Source: Candidatus Brocadia sp. WS118 (GTDB lineage Bacteria; Planctomycetota; Brocadiia; Brocadiales; Brocadiaceae). From it: a DNA stretch of 36,385 nucleotides. The notes beneath the pieces were generated by a model that did no database searches, was not told the DNA's origin, and saw only the letters and a list, made by a program, of their open reading frames with translations. The translations under genes and the position numbers were made by a program. The stretch lies in the NCBI GenBank assembly GCA_007618135.1, contig PHFX01000019.1, positions 1-36,385 of the forward strand, in the 5' to 3' direction. Positions 15,098 to 23,827 of this stretch are shown here, piece after piece (positions within the stretch are counted from its first letter, which is position 1; each line of letters starts with the position of its first letter).

Positions 15098-16117
15098 ATG
15101 ACCCTTGCAAATCCGTTACTCCTTCTGCTTCTCATCCCTTTTGCTTTCCTATATTACTTTTGGCGGGAGAAGAAGTTTCTCGGGTATTCCAGCCTCTCTT
15201 ACGTTAAAGAACCCGTGGGGTTTAAGAGAACAGTAACCCGTCTCAATAAACCCGTTTTTTTTGGCGCCGTATTTTTTGCAATTGTTGCCATCACACACCC
15301 CCAAACCAGGTATTATCAGGAGGAAACAGCCCTTCAAGGACGCGAAATAGCTCTTTCCATAGATACCTCTTTTAGCATGACGGGAACGGCTATCGAAACG
15401 ATAAAAAAAATTGTTGGGGATTTTATAAAAAAACGCTCGAATGATCTCGTAAGTATTACCATCTTTGGTACCGATGCAGCCCTCATTGTTGTACCTACGA
15501 TGGAAACTCAGCTGCTGAAGAAATCACTGGAGCGTGTGCAGGCGTCTCAGGTGGGCTATCAGACGTCCATTGGAGAAGGCCTTTTTACTTCTCTTGCGGC
15601 GCTGTTTGAAAAAGAGATGGGAAAGCAATTTACCATAAAGGAATTGAGAAATAGCATCAATAAAGAATATCTTGCCGATTATGCCATTTCTTTTGTCAAG
15701 GAGATGGAAAAGAGGCAGGTACTCAAAAACAAGCTCATTGTTCTCTTTACCGATGGGATATATAATATTGGCATTTCGCCCACCCGGCCCCTGCGCTTAC
15801 TGAAGAGAATGGGAATAAAGGCATATGTCGTGGCAGTCAAGGCATCGGATGTTACGGGCGTAGACCCTGAAGTTGCAGCCCAGCACATTGAGGAATTAAA
15901 AGAGGCGGTCGAGTCAACCGGAGGAAGGTATTATCACGCAGAGAATTTTGAAGAGGTTGCCAGTTTTTACGACGAGATCGACGCGAGGGAAAAAGACAAA
16001 ATTGTCATAGAAACCGTGGTAAAGAGAAAAGACCTGTATCTTTATCCCCTCCTTGCAAGCATCGTGCTTCTTTTCACTGCTATTTTTATGGAACATGTCT
16101 GGATACGTATACCATAA
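15098..16117 (+). CDS. BatA/BatB-like membrane VWA protein
   Basis: Two N-terminal hydrophobic helices (about 4-21 and 52-66) precede a von Willebrand A domain with an intact metal site D89-T-S91-F-S93 and a later FTDGIYN segment; a C-terminal helix (about 315-335) returns to the membrane. This layout and the 339-residue length are those of BatA/BatB. The VWA loop would face the cytoplasm or periplasm and bind a partner through a divalent metal. MoxR, DUF58 and BatD-like proteins upstream make up the rest of the group. The upstream spacer with hairpins may uncouple its expression from the first three genes. Confidence 0.85.
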   Translation: MTLANPLLLLLLIPFAFLYYFWREKKFLGYSSLSYVKEPVGFKRTVTRLNKPVFFGAVFFAIVAITHPQTRYYQEETALQGREIALSIDTSFSMTGTAIETIKKIVGDFIKKRSNDLVSITIFGTDAALIVVPTMETQLLKKSLERVQASQVGYQTSIGEGLFTSLAALFEKEMGKQFTIKELRNSINKEYLADYAISFVKEMEKRQVLKNKLIVLFTDGIYNIGISPTRPLRLLKRMGIKAYVVAVKASDVTGVDPEVAAQHIEELKEAVESTGGRYYHAENFEEVASFYDEIDAREKDKIVIETVVKRKDLYLYPLLASIVLLFTAIFMEHVWIRIP

Positions 16118-16204
16118 CGCAGCAAAGCCGCAACCAAATCCCCCTTGTCGCACTGGGACAAGCGTCCCCGCTTGTCATGTGATGTCAACCGGGACGGCTG
16201 TGAC

Positions 16205-17608
16205 CTACCTCAGCGTCCTTGTGTGATGACTTCTCTTGACTCCTTCCAGTAATTGCCTCCTTTTCAAGAGCATAGACATGGCCTTTGCGCTCCGTTCTGG
16301 AGAGGGGTAGACGGGAAACTCGTGGTCTTCAAAGAGTTGTTTGATCTTCAGGGTAAACGCCCCGCCCACCGTGCATATAACGGCAGGCTTTCCTGCTCGT
16401 GTCATCGTATCGGCAATAAGCCCAACCACCTTTTCCGTCATGCCTTGTGGCGCCATAAGCGGTATGATTATGGCCGCATCGTATTCATCGCTTTCTACCA
16501 TGCACGCATTCAGTGCTGTGTGATAGTCCTGGTCGCATGCGCTTCCGGTTAAATCAACGGGATTGCTTACAACATAGAATGCAGATAATTTGTTGCGGAG
16601 CTTCTCCTTTAACTGCGGAGAGGGGAGCGGGACATCGAGTCCGTTCTCTGAACAGTGGTCAGCCACAATGACGCCAAAGCCGCCCCCATTGGTGACAATA
16701 AGGATGCGATTCCCTTTGGGAGGATTTTGCATAGACAGTGCCTTTACGCCATCGATAAATTCTTCCAGACCGTTTGCCTCAATAATACCCGCTTTCAGGA
16801 ATGCGGCCTTGTATATTGCGTAGTTTCCTGCAATAGCGCCCGTGTGTGACCTGGCTGCGGCAATTCCAGCGGCGCCCTTTCCAACTTTTAAAGCCACAAT
16901 AGGTTTTTTCTCCGAACAGGATTTAGCTGCTTCAATAAACCTTCTTCCGTGATCAACCGACTCCATATAAATAGCAATTACCCTGGTATGGACATCATCC
17001 CGCAAAAATGGCAAGAGGATAGACTCCCCCACGTCGAGCCTGTTTCCGTAGTTTACCATTTTTGCTATGCCCAATCCTTCCTGGGATGCGAGGTCCAGCA
17101 AGGCAATAGCGAAGGCACCGCTTTGTGATAGGATTGATAGTGACCCCTTTTTCGGGTAGCTCACCCGTTCCCATGACAGAAACGAGGTAGTGAAATTGGT
17201 ATAATTATCCAGTACGCCCAAGCAGTTAGGCCCAAGTATTCTGATATCATTTTCACGTGCAACGTACTTGATCCGCTCTTCCATTGCAATGCCTTCCTCG
17301 CCCATTTCCCGAAACCCGGCGCTGATAATGATGGCATGGCGAATCTGCTTCCGTGCCTGTTGCTGCACTACCTCCAATACCAGTGGGGCGGGGATGGCTA
17401 TGACGGTTAACGCCACATTGTCCGTGATATCCAGGATTGAAGAAAAACATGTAAGGCCAAAGATGGTCTTGTATTTTGGATTTACCGGATATATCCTGCC
17501 TTGGAAATCCATATCGATGAGGTTTTTCAGGATAATGCCCGGCAAGCTGCCCGGTTTTTCCGTGGCGCCTACGATAGCAACTGATGGGGGATTAAAAAAA
17601 GTTTCCAT
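16205..17608 (-). CDS. acdA: ADP-forming acetyl/acyl-CoA synthetase, alpha subunit
   Basis: The 467-residue protein has an N-terminal CoA-binding Rossmann domain (SVAIVGATEKPGSLPG, YPVNPKY) and succinyl-CoA-synthetase-like ligase domains (ILGPNCLGVLD, SILSQSGAFAIALLD, YGNRLDVGE). The phosphorylatable histidine is H255 in ARSHTGAIAGN. This enzyme class makes ATP from acyl-CoA, ADP and phosphate. It is the alpha part only; the ATP-grasp beta subunit is not in the window. The ATG at 17608 is preferred over an upstream one because AAGGA lies nine bases ahead and homology begins there. The gene is alone on its strand. Confidence 0.87.
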   Translation of the reverse strand: METFFNPPSVAIVGATEKPGSLPGIILKNLIDMDFQGRIYPVNPKYKTIFGLTCFSSILDITDNVALTVIAIPAPLVLEVVQQQARKQIRHAIIISAGFREMGEEGIAMEERIKYVARENDIRILGPNCLGVLDNYTNFTTSFLSWERVSYPKKGSLSILSQSGAFAIALLDLASQEGLGIAKMVNYGNRLDVGESILLPFLRDDVHTRVIAIYMESVDHGRRFIEAAKSCSEKKPIVALKVGKGAAGIAAARSHTGAIAGNYAIYKAAFLKAGIIEANGLEEFIDGVKALSMQNPPKGNRILIVTNGGGFGVIVADHCSENGLDVPLPSPQLKEKLRNKLSAFYVVSNPVDLTGSACDQDYHTALNACMVESDEYDAAIIIPLMAPQGMTEKVVGLIADTMTRAGKPAVICTVGGAFTLKIKQLFEDHEFPVYPSPERSAKAMSMLLKRRQLLEGVKRSHHTRTLR

Positions 17609-17649
17609 ACCCGTGTGTCCTTCCGTTTTATTCGTAACTATAGGAAACA

Positions 17650-17772
17650 CAGATTTCTCAGATTACGCAGATAAACAAAAATCTAAAATGCCTGTTTATG
17701 GGTCATCTCCCCTTGCGGGAGAGGGTGAGAGGTGTCAGCCTTTAAGGCTATCTGTGCAATCTGTGAAATCTG
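17650..17772. repeat. Inverted repeat CAGATTTC-CAGATT-CAGAT
   Basis: A 23-base segment at 17650-17672 (CAGATTTCTCAGATTACGC...) has a nearly identical inverted copy at 17750-17772; the two differ at three or four positions. The spacer contains CCCCTTGCGGGAGAGGG. Together they could form a long hairpin. Confidence 0.6.
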
Positions 17773-18070
17773 CGGTTTCAGCCATTTTTGTCTCTTTCAA
17801 AAATCAGCAACTACCACTAATAACAGGAACATAGGGGGTAAAGCAAGGATAAAATTTTGAGCAGGACAATCATCTGCACCTTTAAATAAAGGTGTGTCAT
17901 GGCACACTTTTTCTTCTTTACTGCAAAAGAACTGGTGATGGTTATATCTACTCTCTCATATTCATAAGTTATTAGAATTCAACGGGTAATAGAGTAGTTA
18001 TAAAAATTCTTTCTTTTATATCATGTTCCAGCATTTATTTTGTTAATTCTTCATATCAGATACCTTTGAA

Positions 18071-18176
18071 AAAGACAAACCCTGAGTAATCAGGGGACGC
18101 AAAGTAACAGGATCTTTCGTAGGGGCGTATTGAATACGCCCTGCATCTGATTAAAAGATAGCCTTACTGCCGAAGA
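18071..18176 (+). promoter_or_regulatory. Cyclic-di-GMP-I (GEMM) riboswitch-like aptamer without a downstream gene
   Basis: The GEMM core is visible: ACAAAC, then stem CCCTGA/TCAGGG closed by a GNRA loop GTAA (18080-18095), then GGACGCAAAG (18095-18104). A second stem GATCTTT (18111-18117) pairs with AAAGAT (18054+100 to 18159), followed by AGCC and TGCCGAAG, as in many GEMM-I RNAs. A perfect-type hairpin GGGCGTATT/AATACGCCC (18122-18141) is inserted in the second stem loop. The closing P1 stem is not clear. No plus-strand gene follows; the next gene, arcC, is on the other strand. Confidence 0.58.
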
Positions 18177-18211
18177 TGTTTTAATGAACATTTTGTAGTA
18201 AGGCTTTTTTG
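18160..18211 (+). terminator. Intrinsic terminator overlapping the riboswitch 3' half
   Basis: AGCCTTACT (18160-18168) pairs perfectly with AGTAAGGCT (18197-18205) and is followed directly by a T-run. An inner ATGTT/AACAT stem adds stability. Its left arm is also the 3' strand of the putative aptamer, so aptamer folding and terminator folding would exclude each other; this is the usual expression platform of an ON switch. Confidence 0.75.
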
Positions 18212-18337
18212 TTTTTAAGCCCGAGAGAGCAGGGTCTTGCAATCACATAACCAGCCTAACATGGTGCTCAACCGGAGCGCGGCCATAAGTCGGTTTTGTA
18301 TTTCAAGTCTCCGTAGCCACGCCAGGCGTTCCCAACG

Positions 18338-19285
18338 TTAATCCTTGATAATCATCGTGCCAGTCCGGCCGTCCAGCGCCTCTTTGACCTTGTCGATGGA
18401 CGTGATGATCGCCCGTTCTCCATCCCAGTCTAAAAAATTCATGGCGGCTTGAATCTTTGGACCCATGCTTCCCGGCGGGAAGTGCCCTTCCTGAAAATAT
18501 TTTTGGGTTTCCATAACGGTTAATCTGTGAAGCGCCTGCTCGTTTGATTGTTTAAAGTTTAAGAAGGCATATTCAACGCCGGTAAGCATCACAAGACAAT
18601 GCGCATGAATATCTCTTGCCAAGACGGCGGAAGCGAGGTCCTTGTCAATCACCACGTCAACCCCCTCCAGGTCTCCGTTTTCTTTCATAATTACCGGGAT
18701 GCCGCCACCACCTGCCGCAATAACAATGTCACCTGCTTTTAGCAGGGTCTTTACCGCCCGTTCCTCCACGATTTTCAGCGGGTTTGGTGAAGCAACGACC
18801 CGGCGGTACCCCCTGTGGCTATCTTCGGCAATATGCCAGCCTTTTTCCCGGTGGAAGCGGCCCGCTTCTTCCCTGGTAAAAAAAGGTCCGATGGGTTTGG
18901 TTGGATTTGAAAAGGCATTGTCATCTTTATCAACAATGACCTGCGTCAGCACGGTAACGACGCACCGGTCGATTCCCTCTTGTCGGAGACGATTCGTCAA
19001 CGATTGCTGGATCATGTACCCAATGGCGCCTTCGGTATCTGCCACACAGACGCCCAGGGAAAGCTCCGGTATCTGATTCCGGCATGCCTCTACCATAAGT
19101 AACAGATTCCCCACCTGTGGCCCATTTCCATGGGTGATGACTACCTCGAAGCCCGTCTTTAAGCAGTAGACGATCCCGTCCAGACTCTTTCGGACATTTT
19201 CGAATTGTTCCGCAATAGTACCCTGCTGACCCGTTCCGATAAGGGCATTTCCTCCTAAAGCAATAACAATAACTTTTTTCTTCAT
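18338..19285 (-). CDS. arcC: Carbamate kinase
   Basis: Carbamate kinase moves phosphate between carbamoyl phosphate and ADP, giving ATP, CO2 and ammonia in catabolism. Family blocks are complete: VIALGGNALI, VVITHGNGPQVGNLL, GAIGYMIQQ, VASPNPLKIVE, AAGGGGIPV, VIDKDLASAVLA and FPPGSMGPKIQAAM. The 315 residues match the usual length. The start overlaps the upstream P-loop gene by four bases (ATGA), with AAGG six bases ahead, so the two are translationally coupled. No arginine deiminase or ornithine carbamoyltransferase gene is nearby, so the source of carbamoyl phosphate is unknown. Confidence 0.95.
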   Translation of the reverse strand: MKKKVIVIALGGNALIGTGQQGTIAEQFENVRKSLDGIVYCLKTGFEVVITHGNGPQVGNLLLMVEACRNQIPELSLGVCVADTEGAIGYMIQQSLTNRLRQEGIDRCVVTVLTQVIVDKDDNAFSNPTKPIGPFFTREEAGRFHREKGWHIAEDSHRGYRRVVASPNPLKIVEERAVKTLLKAGDIVIAAGGGGIPVIMKENGDLEGVDVVIDKDLASAVLARDIHAHCLVMLTGVEYAFLNFKQSNEQALHRLTVMETQKYFQEGHFPPGSMGPKIQAAMNFLDWDGERAIITSIDKVKEALDGRTGTMIIKD

Positions 19286-20601
19286 CGCAACCTTGACTCA
19301 AGAAGTTCCTGAAGTGTCGGTGTGCCTATTTCCCGGAAATGATATCTGACCCGGTCAGTAGGTTTATCTATGGAAATGAGTTTTCTCAGATCAACAGGGG
19401 TACCAATAATTACCACATCGCATGGGGTTCGATGTATCGTTTCCCGCAACTCCTCCATCTGCGAAAGGCCATAGCCCATGGCCGGTAAAAGATTGCCGAT
19501 GTGCGGATACTTCACAAAAACTTCAGCAATTGAGCCTACCGCATAGGGTCTGGGATCGACAATCTCTCCTGCGCCATACTGTTTTGCAGCAAGGACTCCG
19601 GCACCAAAGGCCATTCCACCGTGTGTCAGGGTTGGTCCATCTTCGATAACCAGGGTACGCTTCCCCTTTATAAGCTCAGGTTTTTCAATTATTACGGGCA
19701 GTGCGGCATCTACCACGACCGCTTTTGGATTCGACTGCTTTATGTGCTCTTTAAGAAGGCGTATGTTTTCTGGTTTTGCGGTATCTTCTTTCGTAATGAC
19801 AACAATATCTGCCATGAGAAGATTGGTTTCACCGGGATAATACGTAAGCTCGTGTCCCGACCGGTGCGGGTCAACAAGGGTAATATGAACATCGGGCACA
19901 TAGAAGGGGGTGTCATTATTGCCGCCATCCCATACGATAATATCGGCCTCCTTCTCAGCCTCCGCCAGGATCGCTGTGTAATCCACACCGGCATACACGA
20001 TGGTATGCTGTTCTATATGCGGTTCATATTCCTCAACCTCTTCGATGGTGCAGTCATGCCTCTGAAAATCCTCATACGAAGCGAACCGCTGCAAGCGCTG
20101 CCGGGAAAGATCACCATAGGGCATGGGGTGCCGTATAACAACGACCCTTTTCCCCATTCCTTTGATAATCTCACAGACCCTGCGTGAAACGGGACTCTTG
20201 CCACTGCCGGTTCGTACAGCACAAACAGCGACAACGGGCTTGCTGCTCTTTATCATCGTCTGCTTCGCACCCAGAAGGATGAATTGCGCGCCTGATGCGT
20301 TTACAAGGCTGGCCTTGTGCATAACGTACTCATGCGATACATCGCTGTAAGAAAATACTACCTCATCAATGGTATGTAATTTTATGAGTGATGTCAGCTT
20401 TTGTTCGGGTTCGATGGGGATTCCTTGTGGGTAGAGTTTACCTGCCAGAGAAGGGGGATAGCGTCTTCCTTCAATATTTGGTATCTGTGCCGCCGTAAAG
20501 GCAATGACTTCGTATTCGGGATTGTCACGAAAAAGGAGATTGAAATTGTGAAAATCCCGCCCGGCTGCCCCCATAATAAGAACTTTTTTTCTGTTTGCCA
20601 T
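19282..20601 (-). CDS. Cyclic 2,3-diphosphoglycerate synthetase-like P-loop protein (predicted GTPase)
   Basis: The 439-residue protein begins with a Rossmann-like segment (KKVLIMGAAGRDFHNFN), followed by a P-loop AVRTGSGKS at 128-136 and the conserved blocks IRHPMPYGDL, VWDGGNNDTPF, LMADIVVITK and VIEDGPTLTHGGM. This pattern belongs to the family named after the Methanothermus enzyme that makes cyclic 2,3-diphosphoglycerate. Bacterial members are often only called predicted GTPases, and their substrate is not known. ATG at 20601 is chosen over an upstream start because AGGAG lies eight bases ahead. It overlaps arcC by four bases, which points to a joint function with carbamate kinase. Confidence 0.82.
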   Translation of the reverse strand: MANRKKVLIMGAAGRDFHNFNLLFRDNPEYEVIAFTAAQIPNIEGRRYPPSLAGKLYPQGIPIEPEQKLTSLIKLHTIDEVVFSYSDVSHEYVMHKASLVNASGAQFILLGAKQTMIKSSKPVVAVCAVRTGSGKSPVSRRVCEIIKGMGKRVVVIRHPMPYGDLSRQRLQRFASYEDFQRHDCTIEEVEEYEPHIEQHTIVYAGVDYTAILAEAEKEADIIVWDGGNNDTPFYVPDVHITLVDPHRSGHELTYYPGETNLLMADIVVITKEDTAKPENIRLLKEHIKQSNPKAVVVDAALPVIIEKPELIKGKRTLVIEDGPTLTHGGMAFGAGVLAAKQYGAGEIVDPRPYAVGSIAEVFVKYPHIGNLLPAMGYGLSQMEELRETIHRTPCDVVIIGTPVDLRKLISIDKPTDRVRYHFREIGTPTLQELLESRLR

Positions 20602-20718
20602 AAAGATTGCTCCTGCCTGACCCGAATACATGATGTCTGGTGGGCGATGTCCACCCTACTGCGATGGCAAGGCACGCCTTGCCACTACAATTTTATAAGA
20701 GGTACTCAGTCATACCGT

Positions 20719-21408
20719 TCATTCATTTTTTTGCAATATGCCTTTCACCGTCTGCCATACCTTTTCCGCAATGAGTTGTTCCGGCAACAATGTGCCATTT
20801 TCTGTGCAATCAATAGTTACCCAATCCTTTTTCCCCTGAGCAATTTCCAGAAATGTTTGTTGCGCATATCGCAAGTGGTTGATGTCCGCCTCATGGATAT
20901 CCTTCTTTCCGCCTGCCAGATAAGCGCGCTGTTCCTTTCTTTCAACGAGATGATACGCGATTTCTGGCGGCACGTATAACAGGATGTTGAGATTTGACCG
21001 TGGAACGGCAAACACCTGATGTTCCAGAGTGTCCAACCATTGGAAAAATTCTTCTTGCCTTGCAGCGTTCCTGATTTTACCACCCTGATGGGCCATATTG
21101 TCGCACACGTACCGGTTCGACACGATAATCTTGCCTTCTCCGAGCCATCTGTTTATCTGTTCCCTGCACTCCCAGCGATCCCCTGCATAGAGAAGCGCTG
21201 CTAAGTATGGGCTTACGGAGTCCGCACTGCCAAATTCACCTTTCAGATATTTCGTGACCATGTCGGCAAAAAAAGTTTTGCCATATTGAGGGAAATCGGT
21301 AATGTCTGCCGGATACCCCTCTTTCAGCAACCGTTGGTACAGGAGTTTTGTCTGTACCGTTTTACCGCTACCGTCAATACCCGTAATGACAATGAGTTTT
21401 CCTTGCAT
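20719..21408 (-). CDS. tmk: Thymidylate kinase-like nucleoside monophosphate kinase
   Basis: The P-loop GIDGSGKT is at 10-17, and the DRY-type motif appears as SNRYVCDNMAHQG. The LID-like region ERKEQRAYLAGGKKDIHE follows, and the 229-residue length fits dTMP kinase. Thymidylate kinase phosphorylates dTMP to dTDP. The N replacing D in the DR(Y/F) motif means that a related substrate is possible. ATG 21408 has GGAG upstream. It precedes the P-loop gene by 117 bases that contain a GGCAAGGCACGCCTTGCC-type hairpin, so cotranscription is likely but not tight. Confidence 0.8.
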   Translation of the reverse strand: MQGKLIVITGIDGSGKTVQTKLLYQRLLKEGYPADITDFPQYGKTFFADMVTKYLKGEFGSADSVSPYLAALLYAGDRWECREQINRWLGEGKIIVSNRYVCDNMAHQGGKIRNAARQEEFFQWLDTLEHQVFAVPRSNLNILLYVPPEIAYHLVERKEQRAYLAGGKKDIHEADINHLRYAQQTFLEIAQGKKDWVTIDCTENGTLLPEQLIAEKVWQTVKGILQKNE

Positions 21409-21500
21409 TCAATAGTCTCCGGTTAGTTTAATGGTTCAGGTATTCCAAAGTTGTTGCAGAGCGAAGAGCTTCTTCACTCTCCATTGAAAAGCGGTACGCC

Positions 21501-21583
21501 GAATATCGAATATCGAACAAGGAATGTTGAATGATGAAGTATTTTTACTTCACTATTCGATATTCCTTGTTCTGCGGTTCGAT
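21501..21583. repeat. Long imperfect inverted repeat (CGAACAAGGAAT type)
   Basis: The left arm 21501-21540 and right arm 21547-21583 pair through GAACAAGGAAT and GATGAAGT/ACTTCA around a TTTTT centre. The sequence would form a long hairpin. A separate hairpin, GGTATAAG/CTTATACC, is at 21822-21845. No gene was recognised in 21409-22342. Confidence 0.65.
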
Positions 21584-21932
21584 CTTCTCTTTAAATGAAT
21601 CGCCGAAGGCCTAATTTATATTACTGATTTTATATCACCAAACAATTATTTTCTCAAATCTTTATTTTTAAACCCATGAATTCTGTGAGTGCCGTCTGAA
21701 AACATTTTCAAATACTTGAGTTGCTTCCGGAAAACACCTCGTTAAATACGAAACACAACAGGTTTTTTTTGGTGGGAAATAAAAACGGTTTTGATGCTTT
21801 TGTTGGGGTTGTGTGTTATACGGTATAAGATGAATACCTTATACCAAAAAAGGGGATGTCTTGCTGCGCGGAGAGAAATTAGGGCTCATTGTATTACCTT
21901 ATAAAATCCTTCTTTTTCTGAAAGTTTTTTAC

Positions 21933-22321
21933 ACCCCCCTTGATCTTACTGCTGGACAATTTTTGTGCTGGACAAAGCAAAGGGTGAGTAGTCGCTATTA
22001 TTCTCTGATGTTTCGGCGTGTCCTCACGCCGAAACCCACTGATGACTCCGGATTCGTCACGGTGCCGAGGATTAATTCTTGTTTCGGTGAGAGGACTCAC
22101 CGAAACATCCAACAATTATACGCTCCGTACAGATAATAGCTCCGTCAGCAGCGGCCTGTTGCATCTCCGTCAGATACAGGTCTCTCCTATGGAGCTCATC
22201 ATATCGCTACAAACAGTACGCCCTTAACAGGGCTTCCTTTTTCAAGGCACTACTTTGATATAAACTGTTTAGTTTTGTCCAGCCAAAAATTGTCCAACTG
22301 TAAGCCCTTGATAGGGGGGGA
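21933..22321. mobile_element. Miniature inverted-repeat element of about 390 bp with nested hairpins
   Basis: Terminal arms 21951-21976 (GCTGGACAATTTTTGTGC... ) and 22274-22298 are inverted copies with two or three differences. The match extends outward through CTTAC/GTAAG-like sequence and CCCCCCTTGAT/ATAGGGGGGG. Inside lie two 11-bp hairpins, 22010-22035 (loop TCCT) and 22081-22106 (loop AGGA), which share GTTTCGG stems. No transposase frame is present, so movement would need a helper enzyme. Confidence 0.6.
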
Positions 22322-22342
22322 TTGGGTTGCAGCTTTGCTGCG

Positions 22343-23599
22343 TTATGTCTTAACCTGATCAAAATACCATTTTTTTTTCAGCAGGTCGTAGGAAATAAGG
22401 CAGGTGAGATTCGTATTCGTTATTATCCAATATCGTTTCTTTGTCACACCCTGAATAGTTTGGTCTAACCATTCGCTGATTACTTCTTTTACCTGAAAAA
22501 GTCTGCCGTGCAGTTTAAAACTATAGGGAGTCACATAGTCAAGGGTCAGTTTGTTAACAGGTACCCATACGGAAGACTTTGCTAAATAGAAAATCGAAAA
22601 TATCAATGAAAAAGCCCAAATGGTTATACAGGCTATGGCAAAAGCCGTTGAGATGACAACGAGATAGCGCCCCTCAAATAACGCAACCATATGAATGGTG
22701 CTATCGGCATATAAACCCAAAGCAAAGGCAATCTCCCAGTATCCTACGGTAAACGTAAGACCTTCTCCGCTGTATATCAACTTTCTCACGGCAAGAATAA
22801 TTAAGAATGGCACCCAGCAGAGTCCAAAAGACCAAAAAAACAGGGAAATTCCTTTTAAAAATGGGAGGAAATCGGTAAAAGGTCCCCCTACTACTTGTAC
22901 ATGCTGGTGCAATACGGCGCCCGTAATTGCCGTTACGGCTGCTGCACCAATATTCATCCAATAAGGTGAGAGAAAGGTGTTTCTATCAAACCGGTAAAAC
23001 ATCATTCTTAGGACAAGCAATACCATAAACACCAGATACAAGCTTGCCCCTACCGACCAGAGTGCAAATGAAAATACGTGAATGAAGATCACCTGTTTTA
23101 TGGTATGCTCTGCAACGATAATTCCCAGCAAGGCCGTAGATTGAGTGCCCACCGTCGCGAAAAACCATCCCCCATGCAAGACGTCCTCAATCTTTCTGTC
23201 TTCTGATTTCGGATTCAGGAAAAGGATGCTAAACGTGGAAAGTGATATTACTAACCATAGACCAATGGAAACATACCAGAATATCCGTGCCGTTGTATGG
23301 AAGTGAAATATCCTGGAAAAACAAATGCCAATAAAACTCCCGACACCCACAATCGTAAAGAAATAGAGGGTTTTCTCCGTATTCAATATTTCCTCTAATA
23401 CGTCTCTAAAGAATAACACCGTCTGTGCTGCCTTAAAAACAACCACAGAGAAGAGTATGGCTAAACTTGCTAAAAAAAAGTAAGGGGCAATTGCCTCGTA
23501 GCCATACCACTGAGTAAGAGAGGCAATCATAATCGTGGCCATAACGGCAGTAAACCAACGGGTATCCAATGAATAAGTTGCTATCTTTAATACGTTCAC
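22343..23599 (-). CDS. SLAC1/TDT-family channel or transporter with extra C-terminal domain
   Basis: About ten hydrophobic helices fill residues 10-344. The family segments VLHGGWFFATVGTQSTALLG and GISLFFWSFGLCWVPFLI are shared with the second copy at 26946-28031. This family (TehA, Mae1, plant SLAC1) passes small anions such as nitrate, chloride or dicarboxylates. Residues 345-418 form a soluble, beta-rich-looking tail (YSFKLHGRLFQVKEV..W, RYWIITN, CLISYD, KKWYFDQV) whose G/W/Y spacing recalls small stand-alone domains of the DUF6504 kind; this is by eye. The start is GTG 23599 with no good ribosome site. It follows the NarK-type gene by 228 bases. Confidence 0.78.
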   Translation of the reverse strand: MNVLKIATYSLDTRWFTAVMATIMIASLTQWYGYEAIAPYFFLASLAILFSVVVFKAAQTVLFFRDVLEEILNTEKTLYFFTIVGVGSFIGICFSRIFHFHTTARIFWYVSIGLWLVISLSTFSILFLNPKSEDRKIEDVLHGGWFFATVGTQSTALLGIIVAEHTIKQVIFIHVFSFALWSVGASLYLVFMVLLVLRMMFYRFDRNTFLSPYWMNIGAAAVTAITGAVLHQHVQVVGGPFTDFLPFLKGISLFFWSFGLCWVPFLIILAVRKLIYSGEGLTFTVGYWEIAFALGLYADSTIHMVALFEGRYLVVISTAFAIACITIWAFSLIFSIFYLAKSSVWVPVNKLTLDYVTPYSFKLHGRLFQVKEVISEWLDQTIQGVTKKRYWIITNTNLTCLISYDLLKKKWYFDQVKT

Positions 23600-23827
23600 A
23601 AATCATAACGCAGCATAGCTGCAAAAAAACTCATGTTAACTGTTGAAAACTGATAAATTCGGATTTCGATATTCAAATTTTGGATTTGACTCAGAGGGCG
23701 CTCCTTATCCCTAACCCGAACGAGTCGGAATGCGTAGCGATGGTGATTTATCCCCCGCCGAATGCCGACCACAAGGGATCGGCGCTACGTTTTTTGCCGA
23801 AAATGTAAAAATATATTTTGTAAGCGC

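Noticed and set aside
16130-16200. GGGACAAGCGTCCCCGCTTGTC hairpin-like text between batA and acdA
   Set aside because: It is a short palindromic spacer repeat; a terminator role is possible but there is no T-run.
17884-17912. Terminator-like AAAGGTGTG/CACACTTT hairpin
   Set aside because: The stem has a bulge and no gene ends before it on the plus strand; it is too weak to list.
18253-18345. A second attC-like site (GCCTAAC...GTTAAT) after the riboswitch
   Set aside because: The R' box does not fit GTTRRRY, the arms pair poorly, and the right end overlaps the arcC stop region.
21861-22136. 91-codon frame in the repeat element
   Set aside because: It spans terminal repeat and both hairpins and has no protein-like features.
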